This document shows positions 17,843 to 26,711 of a stretch of DNA of 64,000 nucleotides, piece after piece; position 1 is the first letter of the stretch, and every line of letters starts with the position of its first letter. The stretch lies in NCBI GenBank assembly GCA_012840395.1, contig DULL01000017.1, positions 1 to 64,000 on the forward strand. The letters run 5' to 3'. Made by a program: the position numbers and the translations under genes. Origin of the DNA: Clostridiaceae bacterium. GTDB lineage: Bacteria; Bacillota; Clostridia; Acetivibrionales; DULL01. The notes below the pieces were generated by a model that worked only from the letters and a program-made list of their open reading frames with translations, was not told the DNA's origin and did not search any database.

Positions 17843-17989
17843 GTGAAAGTGAAGAATAAAAAGAAATCCGTAAACTTATTTGTTATAAAAATATATAAAG
17901 GCAAAATCTCTGCTGCCGAGGTTTTGTTCAGAATATTAAAGCTTGCTGTTGAAAGGATGGAAGAAGAGAGTATAAAACAAGAAAAGTGA
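17843..17989 (+). CDS. Small basic protein upstream of the recombinase
   Basis: Function unknown. The reading frame gives 46-49 residues, ending in AAEVLFRILKLAVERMEEE, which is a likely amphipathic helix after a basic N-terminus. AAAGGAA at 17833-17839 favours GTG 17843 or GTG 17849. The frame is open further upstream from 17771, but without a ribosome site. The stop is 12 bases before the recombinase start and in the same direction, so the two are probably one transcript. It could be a recombinase accessory factor. That is inference from position only. Confidence 0.5.
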   Translation: MKVKNKKKSVNLFVIKIYKGKISAAEVLFRILKLAVERMEEESIKQEK

Positions 17990-18001
17990 GGTATACAGGG
18001 T

Positions 18002-19567
18002 TTGCATAAAGAAGGCCACATTCGATACAAGAATATTGGTATATATGTCAGGGAAAGCAGAGATGATAATGAGAAAAACTACGAGACTATAGAAACTCAG
18101 AGAGACCTCCTTATTGATTTTATGAAAAAAAACAATATGGGTAAACTATATAAAATATATATTGATAACAATGTTTCAGGATCTGCTTTTGAAAGAAGTG
18201 CACTAAACCAATTAAAAGAGGATGTAACTAACGGTAAAATAGATTTGCTGCTTTTGAAAGATCTTTCCAGACTTGGCAGGAATAATGCAAGAACCCTTTT
18301 GTTCCTGGATTTTCTTGAAGAACATGGAGTAAGAGTTATTACTTTTGACGGAAGGTATGACAGTATAAAGGATAATGAAACAGTTGGCATAGAGACATGG
18401 TTTAACGAAAGGTATTTGCTGGATATTTCCAAGAAGATCAGGGCAAATCTTAGGTTTAAAATACAACGGGGGGAATACATAGGCAAGCCTCCTTTTGGAT
18501 ATAAAAAATCAGCTCATGAAAAAAACAGGCTCTGCATTGATGAAAATACAGCAGCTATTGTAAGAGAGATATTCAGTTTATATCTTGAAGGGTATGGCTA
18601 TGCCTATATAGCAAATTATTTGAATAATAAAGGATATCTTTCTCCTGCAGGAAGGCAAGGGGGATGGAATGCTGTGGCAGTCCAAAGGATATTATCAAAC
18701 AGGGTGTATATAGGAGACACTGTCCAGGGAGTAAGTGAAAAAATAAGTTATAAAAGCAAGAAAACGAGGAGATTGCCGGCAAGTAAATGGGTTATTACGA
18801 AAAATACCCATGAAGCTTTAGTTGACAAGGATATATTTGAAGAAGTCCAAAAAATTAGAAAGAAAAAAGGGGAAGCTGTTGCTGGACCTCATAAAGGTAT
18901 AATTCATCTGTTCAGAGGACTTATTTTTTGCGGCAAGTGCGACAGCGTGATGTACGCCAGGGTAAGGAAAAACAGACCAATGGGATATATCTGCGGAAAT
19001 TATTGCAGAAATGGCAAGGCTTATTGCACCAGTCATCACGTTGGAGAAGATATTATAAAAGAAATATTGATAAATGAACTTAAGGAATTATTGAATAACG
19101 AGGAAATATTTGACCAGGCAAAACTTCTTTTACAGGAAAGCATGGAGAAAGAAAGCAATATAGAGGATGAGATAAAATATTTGGAGAAGCAGTTACAGCA
19201 GAAAAAAAGGCAGCAGGAAATATTATATATGGACAGGTTAGAAGGAAAGGTTACACTGGAGTTTTTTACAAGGATAAACGAGGGACTGGAAAAAAACATT
19301 CAAAATATCTCTTATAAGCTTGAAAGATTAAGGAATGCAATATCTATTAAAATAAATGTTGACTCAAAGGTTAAACAGTGTATTGATAATATTATCAAAG
19401 AAGGTATTTCCAATAAAATGGCGCGGGAACTGATTGAAAAGGTTACGGTATACGATATGGAAACAGACGGACATGAAATTGTATCTGGATTAACAGGCAA
19501 TGATTTAATTATACTACCCGAAGAGGGGAAAGTCATTGTAGTTGATTTCAAGTTTAATAAGGAATAA
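18002..19567 (+). CDS. Large serine recombinase
   Basis: A site-specific recombinase of 521 residues. The catalytic domain (about 10-155) has the nucleophile S19 in YVRESRDD and the LKDLSRLGRNN motif. A recombinase domain follows (about 175-280: GKPPFGYKK, AAIVREIFSLYLEGYG), then a zinc ribbon (CGKCDSVMY ... CRNGKAYC) and a coiled coil near 370-440. TTG 18002 follows GTGAGGT by nine bases. Such enzymes excise prophages, transposons or sporulation-interrupting elements, but no element genes or att sites are evident here. It appears intact and not obviously mobile. Confidence 0.92.
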   Translation: MHKEGHIRYKNIGIYVRESRDDNEKNYETIETQRDLLIDFMKKNNMGKLYKIYIDNNVSGSAFERSALNQLKEDVTNGKIDLLLLKDLSRLGRNNARTLLFLDFLEEHGVRVITFDGRYDSIKDNETVGIETWFNERYLLDISKKIRANLRFKIQRGEYIGKPPFGYKKSAHEKNRLCIDENTAAIVREIFSLYLEGYGYAYIANYLNNKGYLSPAGRQGGWNAVAVQRILSNRVYIGDTVQGVSEKISYKSKKTRRLPASKWVITKNTHEALVDKDIFEEVQKIRKKKGEAVAGPHKGIIHLFRGLIFCGKCDSVMYARVRKNRPMGYICGNYCRNGKAYCTSHHVGEDIIKEILINELKELLNNEEIFDQAKLLLQESMEKESNIEDEIKYLEKQLQQKKRQQEILYMDRLEGKVTLEFFTRINEGLEKNIQNISYKLERLRNAISIKINVDSKVKQCIDNIIKEGISNKMARELIEKVTVYDMETDGHEIVSGLTGNDLIILPEEGKVIVVDFKFNKE

Positions 19568-19645
19568 TATAAATATATAATCAACATATATTTTAGAATT
19601 ATTGACCTGTTAATGAATATTATTTTACTTAAGTTTGGAGGCGTC

Positions 19646-20563
19646 ATGTTGGAAAAAGCATTTTTTATATATAATCCTTTGTCGGGTAACAGAGCGGTAC
19701 CATTAAAACTTGACTACATTATTAACAGATTTTTTCAAAAGGATATCCTGCTGATACCTTACAGAATTAGCGACCATGACCATGGAAGGCTTATGGACAT
19801 ATTTGAAAAGGAGGATTTCTCAAGAGTAATAGTTTCCGGAGGGGATGGCACCATAAGTTCTGTGGTAAACTTATTGCTGAAAAATAATATTAATCTTCCT
19901 ATTGGTATTATACCATCAGGGACATGTAATGACCTGGCAAGAAGCCTTGAAATACCACATAACCTTAAAAACTGTCTTGATGTGATTTTGGAAGGTCATG
20001 TTGAAGAGATTGATGCAGGACTTATTAATGAAGATACCTATTTTTTAAATACTTGTGCGGGAGGAATATTCGTTGAGGCTTCCTATTGTACAAGCAATGA
20101 GCTAAAAAAGAATTTAGGTGCCCTGGCTTACTATCTGAAAGCCCTTGATGAGGTAACCAATATAAAGCCTTTTAAACTTACGGTTCAAACAGAATCTGAT
20201 ATTATAGATGGTGAATTTTTACTTTTTCTTATATTAAACGGGAAACATGTCGCAGGATTTAATAATATTGTTAAGAAAGCTGATTTGTCAGACGGACTTA
20301 TGGATATTTTATTGGTAAAGAATTGTCTGCCTCTAGATATTGCAGGATTGTTTTTTAAAGTATTAAGCAATGATTTCCTGAATGATAGGAATGTTATCTG
20401 GCTGAAAACCAAGAGCTGTACTATATCCGGAAGCAGCAATGTGGCCTTAAGCATAGATGGAGAAAAAGGATCAGGTCTTCCTATATCAATCAGGTTTATT
20501 AATAAAGCAGTTAAAGTTTTTACCGGCTCTACACCTCATACCCCCTCATCATTTAATAAGTAA
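19646..20563 (+). CDS. Diacylglycerol kinase-like lipid kinase (DagK/YegS family)
   Basis: Phosphorylates a lipid such as diacylglycerol. It has 305 residues, with IYNPLSGNRA near the N-terminus, the nucleotide-binding SGGDGTISSVVN and GIIPSGTCNDLARSL motifs, and the C-terminal beta-sandwich (GLMDILLVK, ALSIDGEKG). I use ATG 19646 after TTGGAGG. TTG 19649 is equally possible, and the frame is open back to 19613. It lies directly before spoIVA, which probably has its own promoter. Confidence 0.9.
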   Translation: MLEKAFFIYNPLSGNRAVPLKLDYIINRFFQKDILLIPYRISDHDHGRLMDIFEKEDFSRVIVSGGDGTISSVVNLLLKNNINLPIGIIPSGTCNDLARSLEIPHNLKNCLDVILEGHVEEIDAGLINEDTYFLNTCAGGIFVEASYCTSNELKKNLGALAYYLKALDEVTNIKPFKLTVQTESDIIDGEFLLFLILNGKHVAGFNNIVKKADLSDGLMDILLVKNCLPLDIAGLFFKVLSNDFLNDRNVIWLKTKSCTISGSSNVALSIDGEKGSGLPISIRFINKAVKVFTGSTPHTPSSFNK

Positions 20564-20596
20564 TCATAAAGATTACATTATCTAATTATTTTTGTA

Positions 20597-20622
20597 ATAT
20601 TAGTTAAATTTGTACATATATT
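20597..20622 (+). promoter_or_regulatory. Possible sigma-E promoter for spoIVA
   Basis: ATATT (20597-20601), 13 bases, then CATATATT (20615-20622), close to the sigma-E pattern ATATT / CATACAAT. SpoIVA is a classic sigma-E gene, which supports the reading. The spacing is slightly short. Confidence 0.42.
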
Positions 20623-20689
20623 TATAATAAAAAAGTACTAGTACAATTACTTTATTGTGTTGTGTTATAAAATTAAAGGGGGTAAGCCG

Positions 20690-22168
20690 GTGGAAATGTA
20701 CAACATATACGAACAGATAGCAGAAAGAACACAAGGCGATATTTATATTGGTGTAGTTGGCCCTGTCAGAACAGGTAAATCAACATTTATAAAAAGATTT
20801 ATGGACCTGCTTGTCATACCTAATATAGAAAATACATACATCAAAGAGAGAGCTAAAGATGAGCTTCCCCAAAGTGCCACAGGACGCACTATCATGACAA
20901 CTGAGCCGAAATTTGTGCCCAATGAAGCGGTTGAAATTATTCTGGATGAAAATATACAGTTAAAGGTTAGACTTGTGGACTGTGTCGGCTACCTGGTAAA
21001 AGGAGCTATCGGATACATGGAAAATAATGCTTCCAGAATGGTATCAACGCCCTGGTTTGACAGCCAGATACCTTTTGAAGAGGCTGCCGAAATTGGCACA
21101 AAAAAAGTTATAAATGACCATTCTACCATAGGCCTTGTTGTTACCACAGATGGAAGCATCACTGATATTGAACGCTGGGAATACATAGAAGCTGAAAAGC
21201 GCGTTATAGATGAACTAAAGGCTATTAATAAGCCATTTATAATTGTATTAAACTCTGTAAATCCTTACGATAGTGAAACACTGAAGCTGAGAGAGGAATT
21301 GGAAGTTCAGTATTCAGTTCCTGTAGTAAGCGTAAATTGCGCCCAAATGAGAATTGAAGATATTAATTCTATTATTGAAAAAGTATTATTAGAATTCCCT
21401 GTATCTGAGATTGGAATAAATATACCAAAGTGGGTGGAAACTCTTGAAGAAGATCACCAATTAAGGTTGGATTTTATCAATGCAGTTAAAGATACCTTTA
21501 AGGATGTAAATAATATCCGTGAAGCTAAAAAATCGGCAGGCATGTTTGATCAATATGATTTTATTAAGAAAGCAAGCATTGATAAAATAGACCTGGGAAC
21601 CGGAAAGATTTTAATTGAGCTGGGAGCTCCTGAAGGATTGTTCTACCAGGTATTAAGTGAAACTACAGGTCTTGACATTGATGGCGAGCATAAGCTTATA
21701 GGATTGATGAGAGAACTTGCCAGGGTAAAGAAAGAATATGAAAGAGTGGAATATGCTCTTCATGAGGTAAAAGTAAAGGGTTATGGTATAGTAGCTCCTA
21801 GAAAGGAAGAGTTAAAGCTTGACGAACCAGAAATCATAAAACAGGGTGGCAGATTTGGAGTTAAGCTTCGTGCTAGTGCTCCATCGATTCATATGATACG
21901 TGCGGATATTGAAACAGAAGTTGCCCCGCTGGTAGGAACTGAAAAACAATCTGAAGAATTGGTTTCTTATTTACTTAAGGAATTTGAAGGTGAGCCCGGT
22001 AAGATATGGGAATCAAATATTTTTGGAAAGTCCTTGCATGAACTGGTTACAGAAGGACTGTATAATAAACTTCATAGAATGCCTGAAGATGCTCAGCAGA
22101 AGTTGCAGGAGACTTTAACAAGAATAATAAACGAAGGCAGTGCAGGGTTGATTTGCATAATTTTATAA
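20690..22168 (+). CDS. spoIVA: Stage IV sporulation protein A (coat morphogenetic ATPase)
   Basis: Polymerises on the forespore surface with ATP hydrolysis and forms the basement layer of the spore coat. The N-terminal domain has the P-loop GPVRTGKST and the conserved YIKERAKDELPQSATGRTIM and VRLVDCVGY segments. I chose GTG 20690, seven bases after AAAGGGGG, giving 492 residues, the length of B. subtilis SpoIVA. The frame is open from 20657, but that start would include the ribosome site. A hairpin repeat cluster follows directly. Confidence 0.97.
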   Translation: MEMYNIYEQIAERTQGDIYIGVVGPVRTGKSTFIKRFMDLLVIPNIENTYIKERAKDELPQSATGRTIMTTEPKFVPNEAVEIILDENIQLKVRLVDCVGYLVKGAIGYMENNASRMVSTPWFDSQIPFEEAAEIGTKKVINDHSTIGLVVTTDGSITDIERWEYIEAEKRVIDELKAINKPFIIVLNSVNPYDSETLKLREELEVQYSVPVVSVNCAQMRIEDINSIIEKVLLEFPVSEIGINIPKWVETLEEDHQLRLDFINAVKDTFKDVNNIREAKKSAGMFDQYDFIKKASIDKIDLGTGKILIELGAPEGLFYQVLSETTGLDIDGEHKLIGLMRELARVKKEYERVEYALHEVKVKGYGIVAPRKEELKLDEPEIIKQGGRFGVKLRASAPSIHMIRADIETEVAPLVGTEKQSEELVSYLLKEFEGEPGKIWESNIFGKSLHELVTEGLYNKLHRMPEDAQQKLQETLTRIINEGSAGLICIIL

Positions 22169-22170
22169 GG

Positions 22171-22369
22171 AAAAGGGACACTCCTTTTCTTTGAAGGAAT
22201 ACTTTCCTGCTCGAGGAAGGAGTGTCCCTTTTCATTTATCTAGGGACATTCCTTTACTCAAGAGAAATACTTCTTTACTTGAGGAAGGAGTGTCCATTTT
22301 CATTAATTAAGGGACACTCCTTAACATAAAAGGAATGCTTCCCTGCTCGAGGAAGGAATGTCCTTTTCC
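22171..22369. repeat. Three tandem GGGACACTCC hairpin repeats
   Basis: Three copies of about 61 bases at 22171-22233, 22241-22301 and 22309-22369. Each begins AGGGACA(C/T)TCC and ends GGA(G/A)TGTCC, so each can fold into a long hairpin. The inner parts share ...GAGGAAGGA.... The outer arms match the hairpin at 4092-4121. The copies fill the gap after spoIVA and may act as its terminator. The rest of the gap to 22607 holds only a promoter. Confidence 0.85.
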
Positions 22370-22441
22370 TTATAATAAATGCTATTTTTTTTGTATTTTT
22401 TTATGATAATTTCATAACTTAGATAAAAGAAAAAAGGTTTG

Positions 22442-22450
22442 TGTTATAAT
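22442..22450 (+). promoter_or_regulatory. Extended -10 promoter for the formate channel operon
   Basis: TGT followed by TATAAT (22445-22450) is an extended -10. No convincing -35. It lies about 158 bases before the channel gene. I saw no THF riboswitch in this leader. Confidence 0.5.
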
Positions 22451-22607
22451 AAAAACGTCCATTTTTAGTTATAATTTGATTCTCAAAATAAACTAGATAT
22501 GTATTTTACTGGCATTTGTTATGACATAAATGATCACAATTTTCCAAATATAATAAATAATAACTATTACAGGTTTACCATATTCGCAGGCTGAAGGTGG
22601 TGTATAA

Positions 22608-23447
22608 ATGGAAAACAATTATCTTACTCCATTAGAAATAGCAGAAAAGTATGTTACAATAGGTGCTAAAAAAGCATATCAGCCCTTCATCAAACTATTT
22701 CCGCTGAGTATATTGGCAGGAGCATTTATTGCTTTAGCTTCACAAGGCTCTAATGTTGCAATTCATACAATTGGTTCAATAGGATTGGCAAAAGCATTGG
22801 CAGGTCTCCTTTTTTCAACAGGTCTTATAATGGTAATAATTACTGGAGCCGAACTATTTACAGGTAATACACTCATTATTGTGTCCTGCCTGGATAAAAA
22901 AGTAAGTTGGTCTCAAATGCTAAGGAAATGGCTAATTGTTTATATAGGTAACTTTATTGGTTCAATAATTGTTGTATATTTTATTTACAAATCAGGCCAA
23001 CTTAATACAAGTGATAGCTTATTAGGAGGTTTTACAATAAAAACTGCTGTAAATAAAGTAAGTTATGAATTCGGACATGCCTTTTTTATGGGGATATTAT
23101 GTAACTGGCTTGTTTGTATGGCAGTCTGGATGTCTGCGGCAGCAAAGGATATTACAGGTAAAATATGGGCAATATTCTTCCCTATATGGTTATTCATTAC
23201 CTCTGGATTTGAACATAGCGTTGCAAACATGTATTATATACCAATAGGAATCTTTGCAAAATCTAACTCTAACTGGGTGCAGGCTGCAATATCAATGGGT
23301 ATTGCTCAGGAAAAGCTTGATAGCCTGAACTGGGCTAATATGATTATAAAGAATTTGCTTCCGGTAACTCTAGGAAATATTATTGGAGGCGCTATTTTTG
23401 TAGGTGCTTTTTATTGGTTTAGTTTTTTATTTAAAAAAGATGAATAA
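22608..23447 (+). CDS. Formate/nitrite transporter family channel
   Basis: A six-helix inner-membrane channel for small anions, 279 residues. The family motifs are visible: AGAFIALAS in the first helix, [12 protein letters not shown] after the second, and [14 protein letters not shown] in the fifth. The gene is 28 bases before formate-THF ligase, which strongly suggests formate rather than nitrite as cargo, in either direction depending on metabolism. No nitrite reductase gene is in the window. Confidence 0.92.
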   Translation: MENNYLTPLEIAEKYVTIGAKKAYQPFIKLFPLSILAGAFIALASQGSNVAIHTIGSIGLAKALAGLLFSTGLIMVIITGAELFTGNTLIIVSCLDKKVSWSQMLRKWLIVYIGNFIGSIIVVYFIYKSGQLNTSDSLLGGFTIKTAVNKVSYEFGHAFFMGILCNWLVCMAVWMSAAAKDITGKIWAIFFPIWLFITSGFEHSVANMYYIPIGIFAKSNSNWVQAAISMGIAQEKLDSLNWANMIIKNLLPVTLGNIIGGAIFVGAFYWFSFLFKKDE

Positions 23448-23475
23448 AATAATTAATTTTTTAGGAGGAATACAT

Positions 23476-25155
23476 ATGAGTTACAAAAGTGATATTGAAA
23501 TTGCCCAAGAAGCAAAACTGGAACCTATTGAAAACATTGCCCTGAAACTGGGAATAGGTAAGGAAAATCTTGAACTATACGGCAATTATAAGGCGAAGGT
23601 AAACTATAACATACTAAAAAACATGAAAGATAAAGAGGATGGGAAACTTATACTCGTCACGGCAATTAATCCTACACCTGCAGGAGAAGGAAAGACAACA
23701 ACATCGGTAGGACTTGGGGATGCATTAAACAAGCTTGGGAAAAAAGTAATGGTAGCCTTAAGAGAACCCTCACTGGGACCTGTTTTTGGAATAAAAGGCG
23801 GTGCTGCAGGAGGCGGCTATGCACAGGTTGTGCCGATGGAGGATATAAATTTACACTTTACCGGAGACTTACATGCAATAGGTGCTGCAAATAATCTTCT
23901 GGCTGCAATGCTTGATAATCATATATACCACGGAAATGCTCTGGGAATTGATCCAAGAAGGATTACCTGGAAAAGATGCATAGATATGAATGACAGGCAG
24001 TTAAGGTATATTGTAAACGGTCTTAACGGAAGGACTAACGGAACACCGAGAGAGGATGGATTTGACATTACAGTTGCTTCTGAAGTTATGGCAATACTTT
24101 GTTTATCAAGGGATTTGGATCATTTAAAGGAAAAATTAAGGAATATTGTTGTAGGTTACACCTATGATGATAAACCTGTAACTGCGGGAGATTTAAAGGC
24201 TGAGGGAGCTATGGCTGCGTTATTAAAAGACGCTCTGAAACCAAATCTTGTTCAGACATTAGAAAATACTCCTGCTTTTGTGCATGGAGGGCCCTTTGCC
24301 AATATTGCTCATGGATGCAATAGTATTATGGCAACCAAAATGGCACTAAAGCTTGCTGACTATGTTGTTACAGAAGCAGGTTTCGGTGCAGATCTGGGCG
24401 CTGAGAAATTTTTCAATATAAAATGCAGAATAGCAGGTCTTAAGCCATCTGCAGTAGTTATAGTAGCTACTGTTAAAGCTCTTAAACATCATGGAGGTGC
24501 CACTAAGGAAGAATGGGGTAAGGAGAACCTCGAGGCTCTTGAAAGAGGATTGCCCAATCTTCTTAAGCATATTGATAATGTTACAAATAAATTCGGACTT
24601 CCTGCAGTTGTTGCAATTAACAGATTCCCAACCGATACAGAGGCTGAACTGAAACTTATTGAAGAAAAATGCAAGAGTTACGGAGCAAATGTTGCATTAT
24701 CTGAAGTATGGGCCAAAGGCGGTGAAGGTGGAATTGAATTAGCAAAAGAAGTAATAAGGCTTATTGAAGAAGGAAAAGGAAACTTAGAGTTCACTTATAA
24801 TGATAATGAATCCATAAAAGAAAAAATTAATAAAATAGTTAAAGTGGTTTATGGAGGAACCGGAGTTGAATATTCAACTTCAGCCAATAAAGAAATAAGC
24901 AGGCTTGAGAGCCTCGGTTTTGGCAACCTGCCAATCTGTATGGCTAAAACGCAGTATTCTCTGACTGATGATCCTAAGAAAACAGGGAGACCTGAAGACT
25001 TTAAAATTACAGTAAGAAATGTTAAGGTCTCTGCAGGAGCCGGATTTATAGTTGTGCTTACTGGTGATATTATGACAATGCCTGGTTTGCCAAAGGAACC
25101 CGCTGCTGAAAAAATTGACGTAGATTCTGACGGAAGAATAAGCGGCCTGTTTTAA
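23476..25155 (+). CDS. fhs: Formate-tetrahydrofolate ligase
   Basis: Makes 10-formyl-THF from formate, THF and ATP. It has 559 residues, the usual length. The P-loop-like [11 protein letters not shown] is at 67-77, followed by [19 protein letters not shown] and the family segment [20 protein letters not shown] 23476 follows AGGAGGAA. The frame is open into the upstream channel gene from 23404, but that start has no ribosome site. It leads fchA and folD in one operon. Confidence 0.98.
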   Translation: MSYKSDIEIAQEAKLEPIENIALKLGIGKENLELYGNYKAKVNYNILKNMKDKEDGKLILVTAINPTPAGEGKTTTSVGLGDALNKLGKKVMVALREPSLGPVFGIKGGAAGGGYAQVVPMEDINLHFTGDLHAIGAANNLLAAMLDNHIYHGNALGIDPRRITWKRCIDMNDRQLRYIVNGLNGRTNGTPREDGFDITVASEVMAILCLSRDLDHLKEKLRNIVVGYTYDDKPVTAGDLKAEGAMAALLKDALKPNLVQTLENTPAFVHGGPFANIAHGCNSIMATKMALKLADYVVTEAGFGADLGAEKFFNIKCRIAGLKPSAVVIVATVKALKHHGGATKEEWGKENLEALERGLPNLLKHIDNVTNKFGLPAVVAINRFPTDTEAELKLIEEKCKSYGANVALSEVWAKGGEGGIELAKEVIRLIEEGKGNLEFTYNDNESIKEKINKIVKVVYGGTGVEYSTSANKEISRLESLGFGNLPICMAKTQYSLTDDPKKTGRPEDFKITVRNVKVSAGAGFIVVLTGDIMTMPGLPKEPAAEKIDVDSDGRISGLF

Positions 25156-25175
25156 GTTTACTGGGAGGGAATAAA

Positions 25176-25808
25176 ATGGTAGAAAAAAGCTGTAAAGAAT
25201 TTGTTGAAATGCTGGCATCCAGTGCTCCTGTACCAGGTGGAGGGGGAGCTTCAGCAATGGTAGGTTCCCTTGGTGTCGCACTTGCAAGTATGGTTGGTAA
25301 CCTTACTTTAGGGAAAAAGAAATATGAACATTTTCAGGATGACATAAAAAGAATTCTTGAAAAAGCTAAAGAATTGCAAAAAGAACTGCTTCTTTTAGTA
25401 GAGAAGGATGCTGAAGTTTTCGAGCCTCTTTCAAAGGCTTACGGACTTCCCAAAAATACTGAAGAAGAGAGAAAAATAAAAGATGAAATACTGGAAAATG
25501 CTTTGAAATCAGCCTGCAGTGTTCCTATTGAAATAATGAAAAAATCACTGGAAGCAATTTATCTTCATGAAGAATTATTAACTAAAGGCTCAAGAATAGT
25601 ATTGAGCGATGTTGGCGTTGGAGTACTTTTCTGTAAAGCATCTTTAGTTGGAGCAAGCCTGAATGTTTTCATTAATACTAAAATGATGAAAGACAGGGAA
25701 TACGCTTCAAAGATTAATGAGGAAGCCATAAAGATGCTGGAGGAAGGAAAAGAAAAAGCTGATGCTGTTTACACTGCAGTTGAGGATTGTTTCCTGGAGG
25801 TGAAATAA
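25176..25808 (+). CDS. fchA: Methenyl-THF cyclohydrolase / formimino-THF cyclodeaminase (FchA)
   Basis: A protein of the FTCD-C (cyclodeaminase/cyclohydrolase) family, 210 residues, mainly helical, with the signature APVPGGGGASAMVGSLG near 18-34. In clostridia these proteins interconvert 10-formyl-THF and methenyl-THF, and may release ammonia from formimino-THF. It lies between fhs and folD, one base before folD. No glutamate formiminotransferase or purine-fermentation genes are nearby, so cyclohydrolase in the C1 pathway is the more likely job. The altered FolD active site supports this. Confidence 0.9.
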   Translation: MVEKSCKEFVEMLASSAPVPGGGGASAMVGSLGVALASMVGNLTLGKKKYEHFQDDIKRILEKAKELQKELLLLVEKDAEVFEPLSKAYGLPKNTEEERKIKDEILENALKSACSVPIEIMKKSLEAIYLHEELLTKGSRIVLSDVGVGVLFCKASLVGASLNVFINTKMMKDREYASKINEEAIKMLEEGKEKADAVYTAVEDCFLEVK

Positions 25809-25809
25809 C

Positions 25810-26655
25810 ATGGCTATATTAATGAAAGGTTCCGAAGTTGTTAATTCCATGAAGGAAAAAATGCTGGTTGAAGTAGAAGAATTAAAAGCAAAAGGTATAA
25901 TACCAGGACTGGCAATTGTAAGAATAGGTTCTAATCCTGATGATATATCCTATGAGCGTGGAGCAATAAAAAGATGTGAAAGCCTGGGAATTATGTGCAG
26001 AGTATATGAATATCCTTCGGATATAAGCCAGGAGAAGTTCGTTTATGAACTGAAAAAAATCAATGAAGATGAATCAATCCATGGAATATTGTTGTTCAGG
26101 CCTTTGCCAAAGCATATTGACGAAAACTTAGTAAAGTATATTATTGATCCTAAAAAAGATATAGACTGTTTTAACCCAATTAACCTTGCTAAGGTTTTTG
26201 AAGGTGATGAGACAGGTTTTGCACCCTGTACACCAGAAGCAGTCATTGAAATAATGGACCATTACGGCATAGAAGCGAGAGGGAAAAGAGTAGTAATAAT
26301 AGGCAGAAGTCTTGTTGTCGGTAAGCCTTTATCCATGCTCTTATTAAAAAGGAACGCCACTATAACTATTTGCCACACAAAAACCCGCAATATTGAGGAA
26401 ATATGCAAGAACGCAGAGATTCTTATTGCAGCTGCAGGAAAAGCCAAAATGGTAACTAAGGATTTTATTTCAAAAGGACAGATAATCATTGACGTTGGTA
26501 TCAATGTTGATGAGAACGGCAAGCTATGCGGAGATGTCAATTTTGAAGAAGCAGAAATGCTGGCAGATTATATAACTCCTGTGCCAGGAGGAGTTGGAAC
26601 AGTTACGACTTCCGTCCTTGCCAAGCACATTATTCAGGCGGCTAAAAACTCCTGA
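25810..26655 (+). CDS. folD: Methylene-THF dehydrogenase FolD lacking cyclohydrolase residues
   Basis: A Rossmann-fold enzyme, 281 residues, oxidising methylene-THF with NAD(P). GRSLVVGKP and TPVPGGVGTVT are normal. Bifunctional FolD uses Lys54 (YxxxKxK) and Gln98 (QLPLP) in E. coli numbering for cyclohydrolase. Here the motif reads SYERGAIKRC, with A52 at the Lys54 position, and the loop reads LFRPLP, with F96 at the Gln98 position. The aspartate in KDID is kept. It is therefore probably a dehydrogenase only, relying on FchA, whose gene ends one base upstream. Confidence 0.92.
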   Translation: MAILMKGSEVVNSMKEKMLVEVEELKAKGIIPGLAIVRIGSNPDDISYERGAIKRCESLGIMCRVYEYPSDISQEKFVYELKKINEDESIHGILLFRPLPKHIDENLVKYIIDPKKDIDCFNPINLAKVFEGDETGFAPCTPEAVIEIMDHYGIEARGKRVVIIGRSLVVGKPLSMLLLKRNATITICHTKTRNIEEICKNAEILIAAAGKAKMVTKDFISKGQIIIDVGINVDENGKLCGDVNFEEAEMLADYITPVPGGVGTVTTSVLAKHIIQAAKNS

Positions 26656-26686
26656 TTGTTATAAAGTATCTGTTTTTATTATAAAA

Positions 26687-26711
26687 GGAGAAGGCTGTTT
26701 CAGCCTTCTCC
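26687..26711 (-). terminator. Terminator of the lipoprotein gene
   Basis: Perfect 11-base arms GGAGAAGGCTG (26687-26697) and CAGCCTTCTCC (26701-26711) with a three-base loop. Read on the minus strand, it is followed by TTTTAT. It overlaps the stop codon of the minus-strand gene and could also stop folD transcription. Confidence 0.8.

Noticed and set aside
18002-19567. Prophage or integrative element around the recombinase
   Set aside because: Flanking genes are ordinary chromosomal genes; no structural, replication or repeat boundaries found.
22171-22369. CRISPR array
   Set aside because: Only three copies, each self-complementary over its whole length, no regular unique spacers and no cas genes.
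22370-22607. THF riboswitch before the formate channel operon
   Set aside because: No conserved core motif seen; only an extended -10 promoter and AT-rich DNA.
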